Shown piece after piece: positions 44,209 to 53,842 of a DNA stretch of 64,000 nucleotides. The DNA is taken from the NCBI GenBank assembly GCA_048267245.1, contig JBLWXV010000001.1:2294001-2358000 (forward strand), written 5' to 3'. The stretch is from JBLWXV01 sp048267245 (GTDB lineage Bacteria; Bdellovibrionota; Bacteriovoracia; Bacteriovoracales; Bacteriovoracaceae). Below the pieces are notes generated by a model. The model had not been told where the DNA came from. It searched no databases and was given only the letters and a program-made list of their open reading frames with translations. Each line of letters opens with the position of its first letter. The stretch's first letter is position 1. The position numbers were made by a program, and so were the translations under genes.

Positions 44209-46800
44209 ATGACTAATTTTAATCTACCAAATGAAATTAAAGATATTGTCGAACTTGCCAAGAATTACTGGTGGAGTTGGAATCAAGAGTGCTACGAACT
44301 CTTTAGTGCATTTGATGAGAAGACTTGGACACAAACCAGAACTCCGCTAGTAACAATTCAAAAAGGACTTGAGAGCAACCCATCAATTGCAGCGACACTT
44401 GCCGCTGATAAGAACTATGTAGAGAAGCTAAACAATCTAAAATCTCAGCTAGATACCTACTTAAAAGAAGGGGCGCACCCAAAATATAAGATCCCCTCTG
44501 AAATTGACGGCGAAATTGCTTATTTTTGCGCCGAATACGGAATTCACGAAGCTCTTCCAATTTACTCAGGTGGTCTTGGAGTACTCGCTGGAGATCACGT
44601 CAAGTCGGCCAGTGACCTAGGACTTCCTCTACTATTTGTGGGCCTCTTTTATAAGAATGGCTACTTCACACAGCAAATCAATGCCGAAGGCCAACAAGAA
44701 GATCACTACCAAGTCTTCTCTGCAGAACTTCTTGGACTAGGTAGGGCAAAGACAAAGGATGGCAGCGATGTAGTGGTTAACGTAAACCTCTCTGGCCGCA
44801 GCGTAGCCGCGAGAGTTTGGAAGGCACAGATTGGACGCTCTAGTCTCTATCTTCTAGACTCAGATGTAGAAACAAATAGTGCCGAAGACCGCGAAATCAC
44901 CGCTCGCCTCTATGGTGGCGACAGAGAAATGCGAATCTCTCAAGAAATTATTCTTGGTATTGGCGGCGTGAAAGCACTTGAGGCGATGGACATTCATCCA
45001 GGCGCCTATCACATGAATGAAGGTCACTCTGGATTCTTCCAACTTGAGCGCATTAAAAATGAAATGAAAAAGAGCAATGTGAGCTTTGAAGAAGCGAGGC
45101 TTTTGTGCTCAACGAACTGTCTCTTCACCACTCACACTCCGGTACCTGCTGGAAATGAAGCCTTCTCGCTTCCTCTTATGCACAAGTACTTTCACGACTA
45201 CATACGCGAGCTAGATATTTCATGGCACCGCTTTATTTCTCTAGGTTTAGTGGATGAAAAAACCGATTACAAATATTTCAGTCTAACAGTCTTTGCTATC
45301 AACGTTTCACGCTTCTATAACGGAGTGAGCGAACTGCACGGAGAGATCGCCAAGAGAATGTGGTCAGGTCTTTGGAAAAATGTACCTGCCATCGATAACC
45401 CAATTAGTTCAATCACTAACGGTATTCATACTCAGACTTGGATGGCCAAAGAAACGAAGGCCATGCTCAGCGAGAGTTTTGGAACAGAGTGGAAGTCAAA
45501 TCTGATTGAGCAAAATTATTGGGAGCGAGTGCGCGAATTATCAAATAAACCGATTGTAGAAATGAAGCGCAATCTCAAAGAGCAAATGATCAACCTAGTC
45601 AGAGAGCGCCAGGTTGAACAGTATAAACGCTTTGGCCAAGACGAGCGTGCAAATGAGGCCACAAACTACCTAAGAGATGACGTTCTTACAATCGGCTTTG
45701 CCCGTCGCTTTGCCACTTACAAAAGGGCCACGCTTATCTTTAAAGACCTCAAGCGTCTCTCTACTATCATCAACAATGAAAAGCGCCCAGTTCAATTTAT
45801 CTTTGCTGGCAAGGCCCATCCTCAGGATATTCCTGGGCAGGAGTACATCAAAGAAATTCACCGCATCTCTCAACTTCCAGAATTCCGTGGCAAAGTCATC
45901 ATGCTTGAAGGCTACGACATGAATATTTCAAGTAAAATGGTTGCTGGTGTGGACGTATGGCTCAATAACCCAAGACGCCCAATGGAGGCCTCTGGTACTT
46001 CAGGCCAGAAAGTTCCAATAAATTTCGGTCTTAACTTCTCAGTTCTTGATGGATGGTGGAGAGAAGGACACAACGGTGACAACGGTTGGACCATTGGAGA
46101 TGAGCGCGATTATCCTTCAGATCAAGTTCAAGACTTCGAAGACGCCAATGACTTCTACTCAACACTTGAAGACACAATTACAACTCTCTACTATGAAGAC
46201 CATAATAAATGGGTTGAAAAGTGTAAGAACTCCTTTATCTCTACAGTTCACAACTATGCCACTGACCGCATGGTGAGCGACTATGCTTCAAAGTTCTATG
46301 CACAGGCCTTTAAGTATCACAGAGAGTTTAATGGTAAGAGTGAGGTTGTACAGAACTACCTAGAAAAGAGACGCTTTCTCGCTCGTAACTGGTCTTGTCT
46401 CACAGTGACAGGATTTAGTTATGGAGACAACGCAATTGATGTTGGAGTGAAAAACGAAAAGTACCTCTCTTCTCCACACCATCACGTAGATTTTAATATC
46501 GATGATACGCTACCAGGGCGCTCCTTTGAAGCCGTGGGGGCCGACGGCTTCGTTGAAGCGTATCTTGGCGACATGACCCCTGAAAACGTCGCCTGTGAGT
46601 TGGTGATCACAGATAGAGAGAAGAATACACTCGAGACAATGAAGATTGATCTCAAGCAGGCCAGCGAGGCCGGACTCTACAGGGCCAATTTCAAATATGT
46701 GAGCGCCACTAAGAGTCCAAAGGTTTTAAGACTTAGATTCTTCCCAACCATTGCAGGCCTTCAGAATAAATTTGAATTGGGACAGTGTACCTGGATTTAA
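44209..46800 (+). CDS. glgP: Alpha-glucan (maltodextrin) phosphorylase
   Basis: A cytoplasmic 863-residue phosphorylase of the shorter, Thermotoga-like type with an N-terminal DUF3417 domain (VELAKNYWWSWNQECYELF). PLP-lysine site: GTSGQKVPINFG with K601, followed by the active-site FSVLDGWWREGHNG. Releases glucose-1-phosphate from the non-reducing ends of imported dextrins or glycogen. Eight bases after the amylase gene, within the maltodextrin operon. Confidence 0.93.
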   Translation: MTNFNLPNEIKDIVELAKNYWWSWNQECYELFSAFDEKTWTQTRTPLVTIQKGLESNPSIAATLAADKNYVEKLNNLKSQLDTYLKEGAHPKYKIPSEIDGEIAYFCAEYGIHEALPIYSGGLGVLAGDHVKSASDLGLPLLFVGLFYKNGYFTQQINAEGQQEDHYQVFSAELLGLGRAKTKDGSDVVVNVNLSGRSVAARVWKAQIGRSSLYLLDSDVETNSAEDREITARLYGGDREMRISQEIILGIGGVKALEAMDIHPGAYHMNEGHSGFFQLERIKNEMKKSNVSFEEARLLCSTNCLFTTHTPVPAGNEAFSLPLMHKYFHDYIRELDISWHRFISLGLVDEKTDYKYFSLTVFAINVSRFYNGVSELHGEIAKRMWSGLWKNVPAIDNPISSITNGIHTQTWMAKETKAMLSESFGTEWKSNLIEQNYWERVRELSNKPIVEMKRNLKEQMINLVRERQVEQYKRFGQDERANEATNYLRDDVLTIGFARRFATYKRATLIFKDLKRLSTIINNEKRPVQFIFAGKAHPQDIPGQEYIKEIHRISQLPEFRGKVIMLEGYDMNISSKMVAGVDVWLNNPRRPMEASGTSGQKVPINFGLNFSVLDGWWREGHNGDNGWTIGDERDYPSDQVQDFEDANDFYSTLEDTITTLYYEDHNKWVEKCKNSFISTVHNYATDRMVSDYASKFYAQAFKYHREFNGKSEVVQNYLEKRRFLARNWSCLTVTGFSYGDNAIDVGVKNEKYLSSPHHHVDFNIDDTLPGRSFEAVGADGFVEAYLGDMTPENVACELVITDREKNTLETMKIDLKQASEAGLYRANFKYVSATKSPKVLRLRFFPTIAGLQNKFELGQCTWI

Positions 46801-46814
46801 GCAAAAGATAGTCA

Positions 46815-48299
46815 ATGACAACAAAAGCAAGTAGCTGTGCCATCCTAATGCCAGTAGCTTCCCTTCCTGAGGGGAAGCTGATTGGCAATTTCTTAAGTGC
46901 TTCAAAGAAGTTTATCGATCAACTCAGTGATCTAGGTGTGAACTATTGGCAGGTGCTCCCACTGGGAAAAACAGATCAATATGGCTGTCCCTATGCATCT
47001 CCTAGCGCTTTTGGGCTATCTCACCTGCTCATTGATGAAAGTGCTCTGGGCCTAGAGCTTAGAGGGCCACTCACTGATCGAATTGACTATGAAGAGCTAG
47101 AAATCACTAAGAAACAGCTCCTACTCAAGTACGCCCTTGAAGAGAGTATAAAAGAGAGTGCTCAAGCGAGAATTGCAGAGTTTAAGAACACCTACTATTG
47201 GGCCCACGACATGGGAATCTTTCTCACCTTAAAAGATGAGTTTGGTGCCGACTGGACTGACTGGCCTGCTATCTACAAAGACTTCTCGCTGGCGCAAGAA
47301 TATGTCACTGGTCAAAAGAGAGAATATTACAATGCTCTTCTGCTACTAGAGGTGATTGCTCATGAGCAATGGTTTGAAACCATGGCCTATGCCCACTCAA
47401 AAGGAATTGAAATCATCGGTGATGTCCCCATATTCGTCTCACGCTATAGTTTTGATAGTTGGCGCTGGCCTTCACTGTTTAAAGTAGAAAAGAAGAGTGG
47501 AACTCCGCTAGTCATCACAGGTGCTCCGCCCGACGATTTTAGTAGCGCCGGTCAACTATGGGGAACACTAAATTATCGTTGGCAAGAAGCAAAAGAAGAG
47601 GTCATCAATTGGTGGTCCGAACGAATTAGCTATCTCTTAAAACAATTTGACATCCTTCGAATCGACCATTTCATTGGACTCTACCACGTCTGGGAATCTC
47701 ATGGAGAGGCAATCGATGCCTCCGAGGGACAATGGGTGCGCTCTGAGGGAGAAGCACTTCTTGAAAGACTCAAAACAGATCACCCTCATATGCCCTTTAT
47801 TGCTGAAGACCTCGGTGCACTAAGTGCTGAAGTAACGGCCCTACGAGAAAAGTTTTCTCTGCCATCAATGAAAGTCTTTCAATTTTCAATTGGTGATAAC
47901 CCTCACAATGAACACTTGCCCCAAAACCAAAAACAAGAAAACCTGCTATATAGCGCCACTCACGACAATAATACGATGTGGGGATGGATTGAAGCTGAGC
48001 GCACTCACAACGAAAAGTTCTTAGGACAATTGTCCTCACTCCTTGGAATCAAGGATATTGATTCAATCTCTAAGGAGCAACTCAAAAGCACTCTTCTTCA
48101 CACAATTTTAAATTCCAAAGCAAGAACTTGTGTCTTTCAACTACAAGATATTATGGGACTTGGAGAGAGTGCGAGGGTAAATGTTCCGGGTACGATCGAA
48201 GGCAATTGGAATTGGAAAATGAAGAGTGAAGAATGGGATATTTTAGCTGCAAATGAGTTTAGCAAGCTTCTTCATTTAACAAATCGGACTAAGAAATGA
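46815..48299 (+). CDS. malQ: 4-alpha-glucanotransferase
   Basis: A GH77 disproportionating enzyme of 494 residues. Signatures: WQVLPLGKTDQYGCPYASPSA, IGDVPIFVSRYSFDSW, GAPPDDFSSAGQLWG, LRIDHFIGLYHVWE (nucleophile region) and IAEDLG (acid/base). Remodels short maltooligosaccharides into chains that GlgP can use, releasing glucose. It shares an ATGA with malF downstream. Confidence 0.95.
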   Translation: MTTKASSCAILMPVASLPEGKLIGNFLSASKKFIDQLSDLGVNYWQVLPLGKTDQYGCPYASPSAFGLSHLLIDESALGLELRGPLTDRIDYEELEITKKQLLLKYALEESIKESAQARIAEFKNTYYWAHDMGIFLTLKDEFGADWTDWPAIYKDFSLAQEYVTGQKREYYNALLLLEVIAHEQWFETMAYAHSKGIEIIGDVPIFVSRYSFDSWRWPSLFKVEKKSGTPLVITGAPPDDFSSAGQLWGTLNYRWQEAKEEVINWWSERISYLLKQFDILRIDHFIGLYHVWESHGEAIDASEGQWVRSEGEALLERLKTDHPHMPFIAEDLGALSAEVTALREKFSLPSMKVFQFSIGDNPHNEHLPQNQKQENLLYSATHDNNTMWGWIEAERTHNEKFLGQLSSLLGIKDIDSISKEQLKSTLLHTILNSKARTCVFQLQDIMGLGESARVNVPGTIEGNWNWKMKSEEWDILAANEFSKLLHLTNRTKK

Positions 48300-49816
48300 G
48301 TACACTCTTAAGATATATTGTGGCCCTGCTCTTTAGCTCGATTATGGCCACCCTCATGGTAATCTCCTATGCAAATGAAGCTTATCTCTTAGTGTGTGTG
48401 GGACTCATTCTCTTAGTAATCACCCTCTATGTTTGGCTCTCAAAAAAGGCCCAGAGCTACCGTTTTCTCTACCCTGGAATGCTCTGTTTCTTCCTCTTTA
48501 CAATCGCTCCAATTTTCTTCACGGTTCTCATTAGTTTCACAAATCTTGGTACTGGACACTTTTTTTCGCAAGATGAAGCGAGAGAAATTATCCTCTCAGA
48601 GCGAAACCTGGCCCCTGACGCAAAAGAACTCTCCTACAGTCTCTACCTTATTGATTCTGAATATCACTTGCTTACAGCTGATGCTAAGGCGGTCATATCA
48701 GTAAGTTCCTTAAATAGAGAACAGGTGGTGCCCCTCAAAGAGCAAGAGGCCAGTGACTTAACAAAGTACAAAGAACAAGAAAGTCTCTCCCTCGCGCAAG
48801 TCTTCACACTCCACGAAGCACTCAAAAAAATTAAATTTCAATATCAAGGGCGTGACCTCTTCTATCACCGAGTCGATAAACTTATAGAGAGTACTGATCG
48901 CTATAGTTATGATGCCCAAAAAAATTTAATCAAAGACCTGCAAAGTGGTATTAGCTATATTGCCAATCAAGAGCGAGGTCTCTACCTAAATATTGAAGAA
49001 AACTCATCCCTACTTCCCGGTTTCTACACTTTTGTAGGCGCTAAGAATTATACCGATCTTTTTAGTAAGGATGATTTTAAGCAAACTTTTATGAAAGTTA
49101 GTGTCTGGACCCTAATCTGGGCAGTGTCCAGTGTGATCCTTACATTTAGCCTTGGCATGTCACTGGCCATTTTTCTAAACGACAAAAATCTAGCGGGTAA
49201 GTCGATATATCGAAACCTTCTTATTCTTCCCTATTCAATTCCCTTCTTTATTTCGGTACTGGTTTTTAAGGGAATGCTCAGTAAGGACTTTGGCATTATC
49301 AATAGCGCTCTTAGCACAATTGGAATTGGCCCAATCCCCTGGTTAGAAGATGCCCTCTGGGCCAAGGTGAGCTGCCTTCTAGTTAATCTCTGGCTGGGTT
49401 TCCCCTATATGTTTCTACTCACAACAGGAATTCTGCAATCGATTCCACAAAGTGTTTACGAAGCAGCAAAGATTGATGGTGCGAGTAAGTGGCAGAGCTT
49501 CAAAAGTATTACCTTTCCAATGATTCTGAGCTCAATCACTCCGCTACTCATTGGCTCCTTTGCCTTTAACCTTGGAAACTTTGTAGGGATCTACCTTCTC
49601 ACGGGCGGAGGTCCAGCGATGATGGGCACGACGACACCAGCAGGAGAGACTGACATTCTCATCTCCTACACCTATAGACTTGCCTTTGAAGGAGCAACCG
49701 GACAAATGTTTGGTCTCGCCAGTAGTATTGCCCTTTTTATCTTTGTCATTATTACGATACTCACACTGATAAATTTCAAACTCTTTAATATGAATAAATC
49801 CGAAGGGGCCAACTAG
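48296..49816 (+). CDS. malF: Maltodextrin ABC transporter permease MalF
   Basis: A 506-residue inner-membrane protein. Three N-terminal helices are followed by a periplasmic insert of about 165 residues (residues 100-265), the length and position of the P2 loop of E. coli MalF (514 residues), then five helices. The cytoplasmic EAA loop reads EAAKIDGASKWQSFKSITFP and contacts MalK. Starts within the malQ stop (ATGA). Confidence 0.92.
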   Translation: MSTLLRYIVALLFSSIMATLMVISYANEAYLLVCVGLILLVITLYVWLSKKAQSYRFLYPGMLCFFLFTIAPIFFTVLISFTNLGTGHFFSQDEAREIILSERNLAPDAKELSYSLYLIDSEYHLLTADAKAVISVSSLNREQVVPLKEQEASDLTKYKEQESLSLAQVFTLHEALKKIKFQYQGRDLFYHRVDKLIESTDRYSYDAQKNLIKDLQSGISYIANQERGLYLNIEENSSLLPGFYTFVGAKNYTDLFSKDDFKQTFMKVSVWTLIWAVSSVILTFSLGMSLAIFLNDKNLAGKSIYRNLLILPYSIPFFISVLVFKGMLSKDFGIINSALSTIGIGPIPWLEDALWAKVSCLLVNLWLGFPYMFLLTTGILQSIPQSVYEAAKIDGASKWQSFKSITFPMILSSITPLLIGSFAFNLGNFVGIYLLTGGGPAMMGTTTPAGETDILISYTYRLAFEGATGQMFGLASSIALFIFVIITILTLINFKLFNMNKSEGAN

Positions 49817-49817
49817 C

Positions 49818-50720
49818 ATGAAAGCACAACAATATGCGGCCCATCTAAGAATGAAACGACTGGCCAAGCACCTGGGCCTGGTTGCTTTTCTTCTAATAGT
49901 CCTGTTTCCAATTTTCTACATTATCTCGATTTCTCTTAATCCTTCAGGCGCGCTAGAGACAAGCCTCATACCACGAGGACTCACTCTAAATAATTGGCGC
50001 TATATTCTCGGTATTGCCTATACTGACCCTAAGACTGGAAAGGAAGTCATCTCTAGTTTTCCAATATTGGGATGGCTCCTTAATAGTATAAAAATTGCAG
50101 GCATCACAAGCCTACTCATGCTCTTTCTCTCAACAACGAGTGCCTACGCCTTAAGTCGCTTTAATTTTAAGGGAAAGAATTTCTCGCTTCTATCCCTGAT
50201 GGTCATACAGATGTTTCCAAACATTATGTCGATGGTTGCTTTCTACTTAATGCTCGATACTCTTGGTAAATACTTTCCCTGGCTGGGAACGGATACTCAC
50301 GGCGGCCTTATCCTGGTCTATCTTGGAGGGACACCGTTTAATATTTGGCTAATTAAGGGCTATTTTGATTCTCTTCCAAAATCGATTGAAGAGTCGGCAA
50401 TTCTCGATGGCTGCAATCACTTTCAAGCATTTTATAAAATCATACTCCCCCTCTCTAGTCCCATCCTAGCGGTGGTGGGTCTACTCACCTTTATCAATAC
50501 ATTTTCAGATTTTATTCTACCCTCAATACTACTTAAAACTCAGGATCAGCTGACTTTTGCAGTGGGGATTCAAATCTTTATTACCGAGGCTTTTTCAGGA
50601 AGATGGGGACAATTTGCGAGTGCGTGTATACTAGGCGCCGTGCCGATTTCGGCCCTCTTCTACAGCATTCATCAATATATAGTGGCCGGTCTTGCTAGTG
50701 GTGGCTCTAAGGGTGGCTAG
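49818..50720 (+). CDS. malG: Maltodextrin ABC transporter permease MalG
   Basis: A 300-residue permease with six transmembrane segments and an EAA loop (EESAILDGCNHFQAFYKIILP). The C-terminus GLASGGSKGG matches the Gly-rich tail of E. coli MalG. It starts one base after the malF stop, and its own stop is only four bases from the stop of the convergent malK gene; no terminator was seen between them. Confidence 0.92.
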   Translation: MKAQQYAAHLRMKRLAKHLGLVAFLLIVLFPIFYIISISLNPSGALETSLIPRGLTLNNWRYILGIAYTDPKTGKEVISSFPILGWLLNSIKIAGITSLLMLFLSTTSAYALSRFNFKGKNFSLLSLMVIQMFPNIMSMVAFYLMLDTLGKYFPWLGTDTHGGLILVYLGGTPFNIWLIKGYFDSLPKSIEESAILDGCNHFQAFYKIILPLSSPILAVVGLLTFINTFSDFILPSILLKTQDQLTFAVGIQIFITEAFSGRWGQFASACILGAVPISALFYSIHQYIVAGLASGGSKGG

Positions 50721-50724
50721 GCCT

Positions 50725-51825
50725 TTAAGACCAAATCAGATTGCGCTTTGTCTTGGCATCAAAGAGATGGGCGTGATTGAGGTTGAGAGTTAAATTCTTA
50801 GCGCTCCCAATGGCCGGAATATCGCGCCCCATAACCTCACCCACGAGACTCACGCCTTCTGCTTCAAAGGTAATGTAGGCATTTTTACCAAGCAATTCAA
50901 CAAACTCAACCTGTGCCTTCATCTGCCAATTTGGAAAATGATCGTCAACAGAGATATAGAGATCACTTGGGCGAAGTCCAAGAGTAACTTCTTGATCAGC
51001 AATGAGATTTGGAAACTTTCCCTCTGGAAGATCGAAGCGCATTTTTGATTGCTCACATTCAAACTGAAAGCGACCTGAACTGGTGACGATCTTGCCACTT
51101 AAAAAATTCATTTGCGGCGAACCAATAAAAGAGGCAACAAATTGAGTTTTAGGACAATCAAATACCTCAAGTGGTGAACCCACCTGTTCAATTTGGCCTC
51201 CATTCATCACCACAATTCGATCGGCGAGAGTCATCGCCTCAAGCTGGTCGTGGGTGACATAGATAATGGAGCCGCCGGCCTCACGGTGAAACTTCTTCAT
51301 TTCAAGGCGCATTTTCGCGCGCAATTTTGCATCTAAGTTTGAAAGTGGCTCATCAAAGAGATAGACGCCCGTCTGTTTAACAAACGCTCGCCCCATCGCC
51401 ACGCGCTGGCGCTGACCACCTGAGAGGGCGGCCGGCTTGCGCTCTAGTACTGGCGTAAGACCTAAGATAGTGGCGGCCTTGCCAACACGAGCATTAATTT
51501 CATCTTCAGAGAATTTCTTTAGACGCAAACCAAAGGCAATATTTTCAAAGACGCTCATATGTGGATAAAGGGCATAATCTTGAAAGACCATCGCCACACC
51601 ACGCTCACTAGCAGAGACAAAGGTGCAGTCGCGTTCATTGATAATTAGTGATCCCGCAGATATTTCTTCAAGCCCAGCAATCATGCGAAGAGTGGTGGAT
51701 TTCCCGCAGCCACTTGGGCCCACAAGGACAACAAACTCGCTCTCTCCCACTTCAAGATCTATTCCCTTCACAATAAGGTTTTCACCATAGGACTTTTCAA
51801 TCTTCTTTAGAGAGACGCTCGCCAT
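50725..51825 (-). CDS. malK: Maltodextrin ABC transporter ATPase MalK
   Basis: A 366-residue ATPase. Walker A GPSGCGKST, signature LSGGQRQRVAMGRA and Walker B YLFDEPLSNLDAKLR are intact, followed by a C-terminal TOBE/OB regulatory domain as in MalK/UgpC/MsmK. Start ATG 51825 has AGGAG five bases before; an earlier start at 51843 would lie in lamB. It forms an operon with lamB and convergent overlap potential with malG. It would energise MalF/MalG. Confidence 0.93.
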   Translation of the reverse strand: MASVSLKKIEKSYGENLIVKGIDLEVGESEFVVLVGPSGCGKSTTLRMIAGLEEISAGSLIINERDCTFVSASERGVAMVFQDYALYPHMSVFENIAFGLRLKKFSEDEINARVGKAATILGLTPVLERKPAALSGGQRQRVAMGRAFVKQTGVYLFDEPLSNLDAKLRAKMRLEMKKFHREAGGSIIYVTHDQLEAMTLADRIVVMNGGQIEQVGSPLEVFDCPKTQFVASFIGSPQMNFLSGKIVTSSGRFQFECEQSKMRFDLPEGKFPNLIADQEVTLGLRPSDLYISVDDHFPNWQMKAQVEFVELLGKNAYITFEAEGVSLVGEVMGRDIPAIGSAKNLTLNLNHAHLFDAKTKRNLIWS

Positions 51826-51833
51826 ACTTACTC

Positions 51834-53108
51834 CTAGAACCAAAGCTCCATCTGAACGCCCATGGCCGTACCAGATGTTTCGCTACGATAAACATTGCCT
51901 CCAATTAGACCACGGTTACTGCGACTCCAAAAGGACTTTGAGTAAAAAGCGCGCAGCACAGGTCGACTCCAGATATTCTTATCAAGTACCACTTGTGGGG
52001 CAATTGTCACTCTTGTTAAGCGACGCGCTGGCGCCCCCTGAGGATCAACCACTGAGGTTCCAAGTTGAGAGGCAATTTGAAAGTTTTCATCAATGAAGTA
52101 GACTGGATGAACTCCCACGTTCCACCAAATTTCCTTATTATTTTGTAGCGCCCCATTGTCTCTAAGTTCGTAGGTGGCCCCAAAGTGAAAGGCCCAGTCA
52201 GGATTTAAGTTATAGGTTAAATGCTCAACAATGCGCAGACGAGAGGAGTCCTCTTGTGCCTTGGCACTTGCTGATCCCTTCACCACAGTCAAGTCGCCAT
52301 AAAGATTGAACTCATCGAGTAGGCCCTGCCCCCAAATTACGGCAAATTGATTAAATCCAGCAGCAAATCCCTTGTGAAAGAGAGCTCCCACTACTTGCCC
52401 AGTGGCATCGTCGTATTCAGTTAGGTTGGTAGTATTCTTGCCTGCAGAGCTAAAGGCGTGGCCGAGCCAGACATTTAATTTAAGGCCAGCAAAGAGATCC
52501 ATATCCTTAGCTCTGGCATCCAAGAGTGTTAACGCCAAGCGGCCACTATCGCTCTCTGTATCCTTAGTTTCGCGAAGGACGGCGAGATTGAGCTTACCAG
52601 AGCGTATAAAAGGAATTTGTCCGATACCCGCTCCATTGCCACTGGTGTCAGCAAAGTAATAGAAGTCATTCATATAGACGTCTTGTTCGCGGTAGAAGCG
52701 CTTGCCGGCCCAAAAGCTAATTTTATGGCGAGTGAGATTGCCAATCTCAGCGTAGCTTTCACGAATAGCGATGGGATTGCTTCCATTAGCGCCCTCCCAA
52801 TTCGTGTGACCAGAAGGAGCATAGGCGAGCCTAATTTGCCCCATGCCATAGACCCCACCATCTTTAGTTGGCCTTCTCACAAAAGTTGCCAGGGCCAGCT
52901 CTCCATAGGTCGAGCACTCATTTCCTAGGCGAAATTCGTTACCTGGCGTCCCTTGCTGAGAGAAACACTCCTGATCCCCACCCCGACCATTAGAGCCTAT
53001 GCCAGAGCGTAGATATGTTCCAAAATCTACGTACTGGCCCTCAATCCACGCAAAAGCACAAAAGGGTACGAGTGACAAAAACAGCGTCAATAACTTGAGA
53101 ATTTTCAT
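51834..53108 (-). CDS. lamB: LamB-type maltoporin
   Basis: A 424-residue outer-membrane porin with signal peptide (LFLSLVPFCAFA). The mature N-terminus (VDFGTYLRSGIGSNGRGGDQ) and FRLGNECSTYGEL, SFWAGKRFYREQDVYMNDFYY and SGNGAGIG closely follow E. coli LamB, including the conserved Cys pair region, and it ends in Phe as OM proteins do (MELWF). Forms a maltodextrin channel. Followed eight bases later by malK. An inverted repeat GAGAT/ATCTC (53110-53124) abuts the start codon. Confidence 0.95.
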   Translation of the reverse strand: MKILKLLTLFLSLVPFCAFAWIEGQYVDFGTYLRSGIGSNGRGGDQECFSQQGTPGNEFRLGNECSTYGELALATFVRRPTKDGGVYGMGQIRLAYAPSGHTNWEGANGSNPIAIRESYAEIGNLTRHKISFWAGKRFYREQDVYMNDFYYFADTSGNGAGIGQIPFIRSGKLNLAVLRETKDTESDSGRLALTLLDARAKDMDLFAGLKLNVWLGHAFSSAGKNTTNLTEYDDATGQVVGALFHKGFAAGFNQFAVIWGQGLLDEFNLYGDLTVVKGSASAKAQEDSSRLRIVEHLTYNLNPDWAFHFGATYELRDNGALQNNKEIWWNVGVHPVYFIDENFQIASQLGTSVVDPQGAPARRLTRVTIAPQVVLDKNIWSRPVLRAFYSKSFWSRSNRGLIGGNVYRSETSGTAMGVQMELWF

Positions 53109-53109
53109 A

Positions 53110-53124
53110 GAGATCTGTTATCTC
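53110..53124 (-). repeat. Inverted repeat at the lamB start
   Basis: Five-base arms GAGAT and ATCTC with a five-base loop lie directly before the lamB ATG (53108). No other ribosome-binding sequence is seen, so the hairpin may occlude the start; too short for confidence. Confidence 0.3.
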
Positions 53125-53200
53125 AATGGGCGCTGCACGTCTACATGAAATATACAGAATAGAGTAGTCAAATTTGTGAAATTACACGGCGTAATCGGCC

Positions 53201-53842
53201 CTAGGCCTTAATAATTTTATCCTTATCGGCGTAGTTCTCGTACTCTACTTTTTCGCGTTCAGAGACCTCTCTAATCTTTAAGACCATGTCCCGTATTCTC
53301 ATGAGCGACTCTTCTAGCCGATCGAGGTTCTCTTCAGCGTTTTTTCCTCGCTTGATACTATGGAGACATCCAAGTGAGATCTGAAGTGGATTATTAATTT
53401 CGTGATTATAGGTAACCACCATGGCGTTAATGGCCTCTAGCTCTTTCTTACCTAAGAGTTGCTGGACAAGTTCAACCTGTGCAAGCTGAACCTTAATTCG
53501 GCAGGTGGCCACTTCAATATTAACAGGCTTGGCAATATAATCGTTGGCCCCGGCCTCTAGGGCATCAACAACTTGCAATGGCTCATCACGACTGGTCATG
53601 ATGATGACCGGCATCTCGTTGGTATTAAAACGTTTGCGAATACTAGCGAGAATTTCAAGCCCCGAGATTCCTGGCATCATTAGATCAAGAATCACCAGAC
53701 AGGGATTAACCTCTTTGAACGTTTCCTCAAAGCGAAGTGGGTCATTAAGAACGACAATATCGAGTCCCTTCTTCTTGATCTTTTCAGATACAACAAAAGA
53801 ATTGACCTCGTCGTCATCAACGAGAAGAATTTTTTCACTCAT
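53201..53842 (-). CDS. Response regulator with orphan histidine-kinase H-box
   Basis: A 213-residue protein: receiver domain (VDDDE, phospho-acceptor D53 in ILDLMMPG, TSRD, K105 in AKP) followed by a helical region containing TYNHEINNPLQ, an H-box of histidine kinases with His147. No ATPase domain follows; the protein ends about 65 residues later. It may take phosphate from the adjacent hybrid kinase and pass it on, or dimerise through this region. ATGA overlap with the hybrid kinase shows coupled translation. Confidence 0.85.
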   Translation of the reverse strand: MSEKILLVDDDEVNSFVVSEKIKKKGLDIVVLNDPLRFEETFKEVNPCLVILDLMMPGISGLEILASIRKRFNTNEMPVIIMTSRDEPLQVVDALEAGANDYIAKPVNIEVATCRIKVQLAQVELVQQLLGKKELEAINAMVVTYNHEINNPLQISLGCLHSIKRGKNAEENLDRLEESLMRIRDMVLKIREVSEREKVEYENYADKDKIIKA

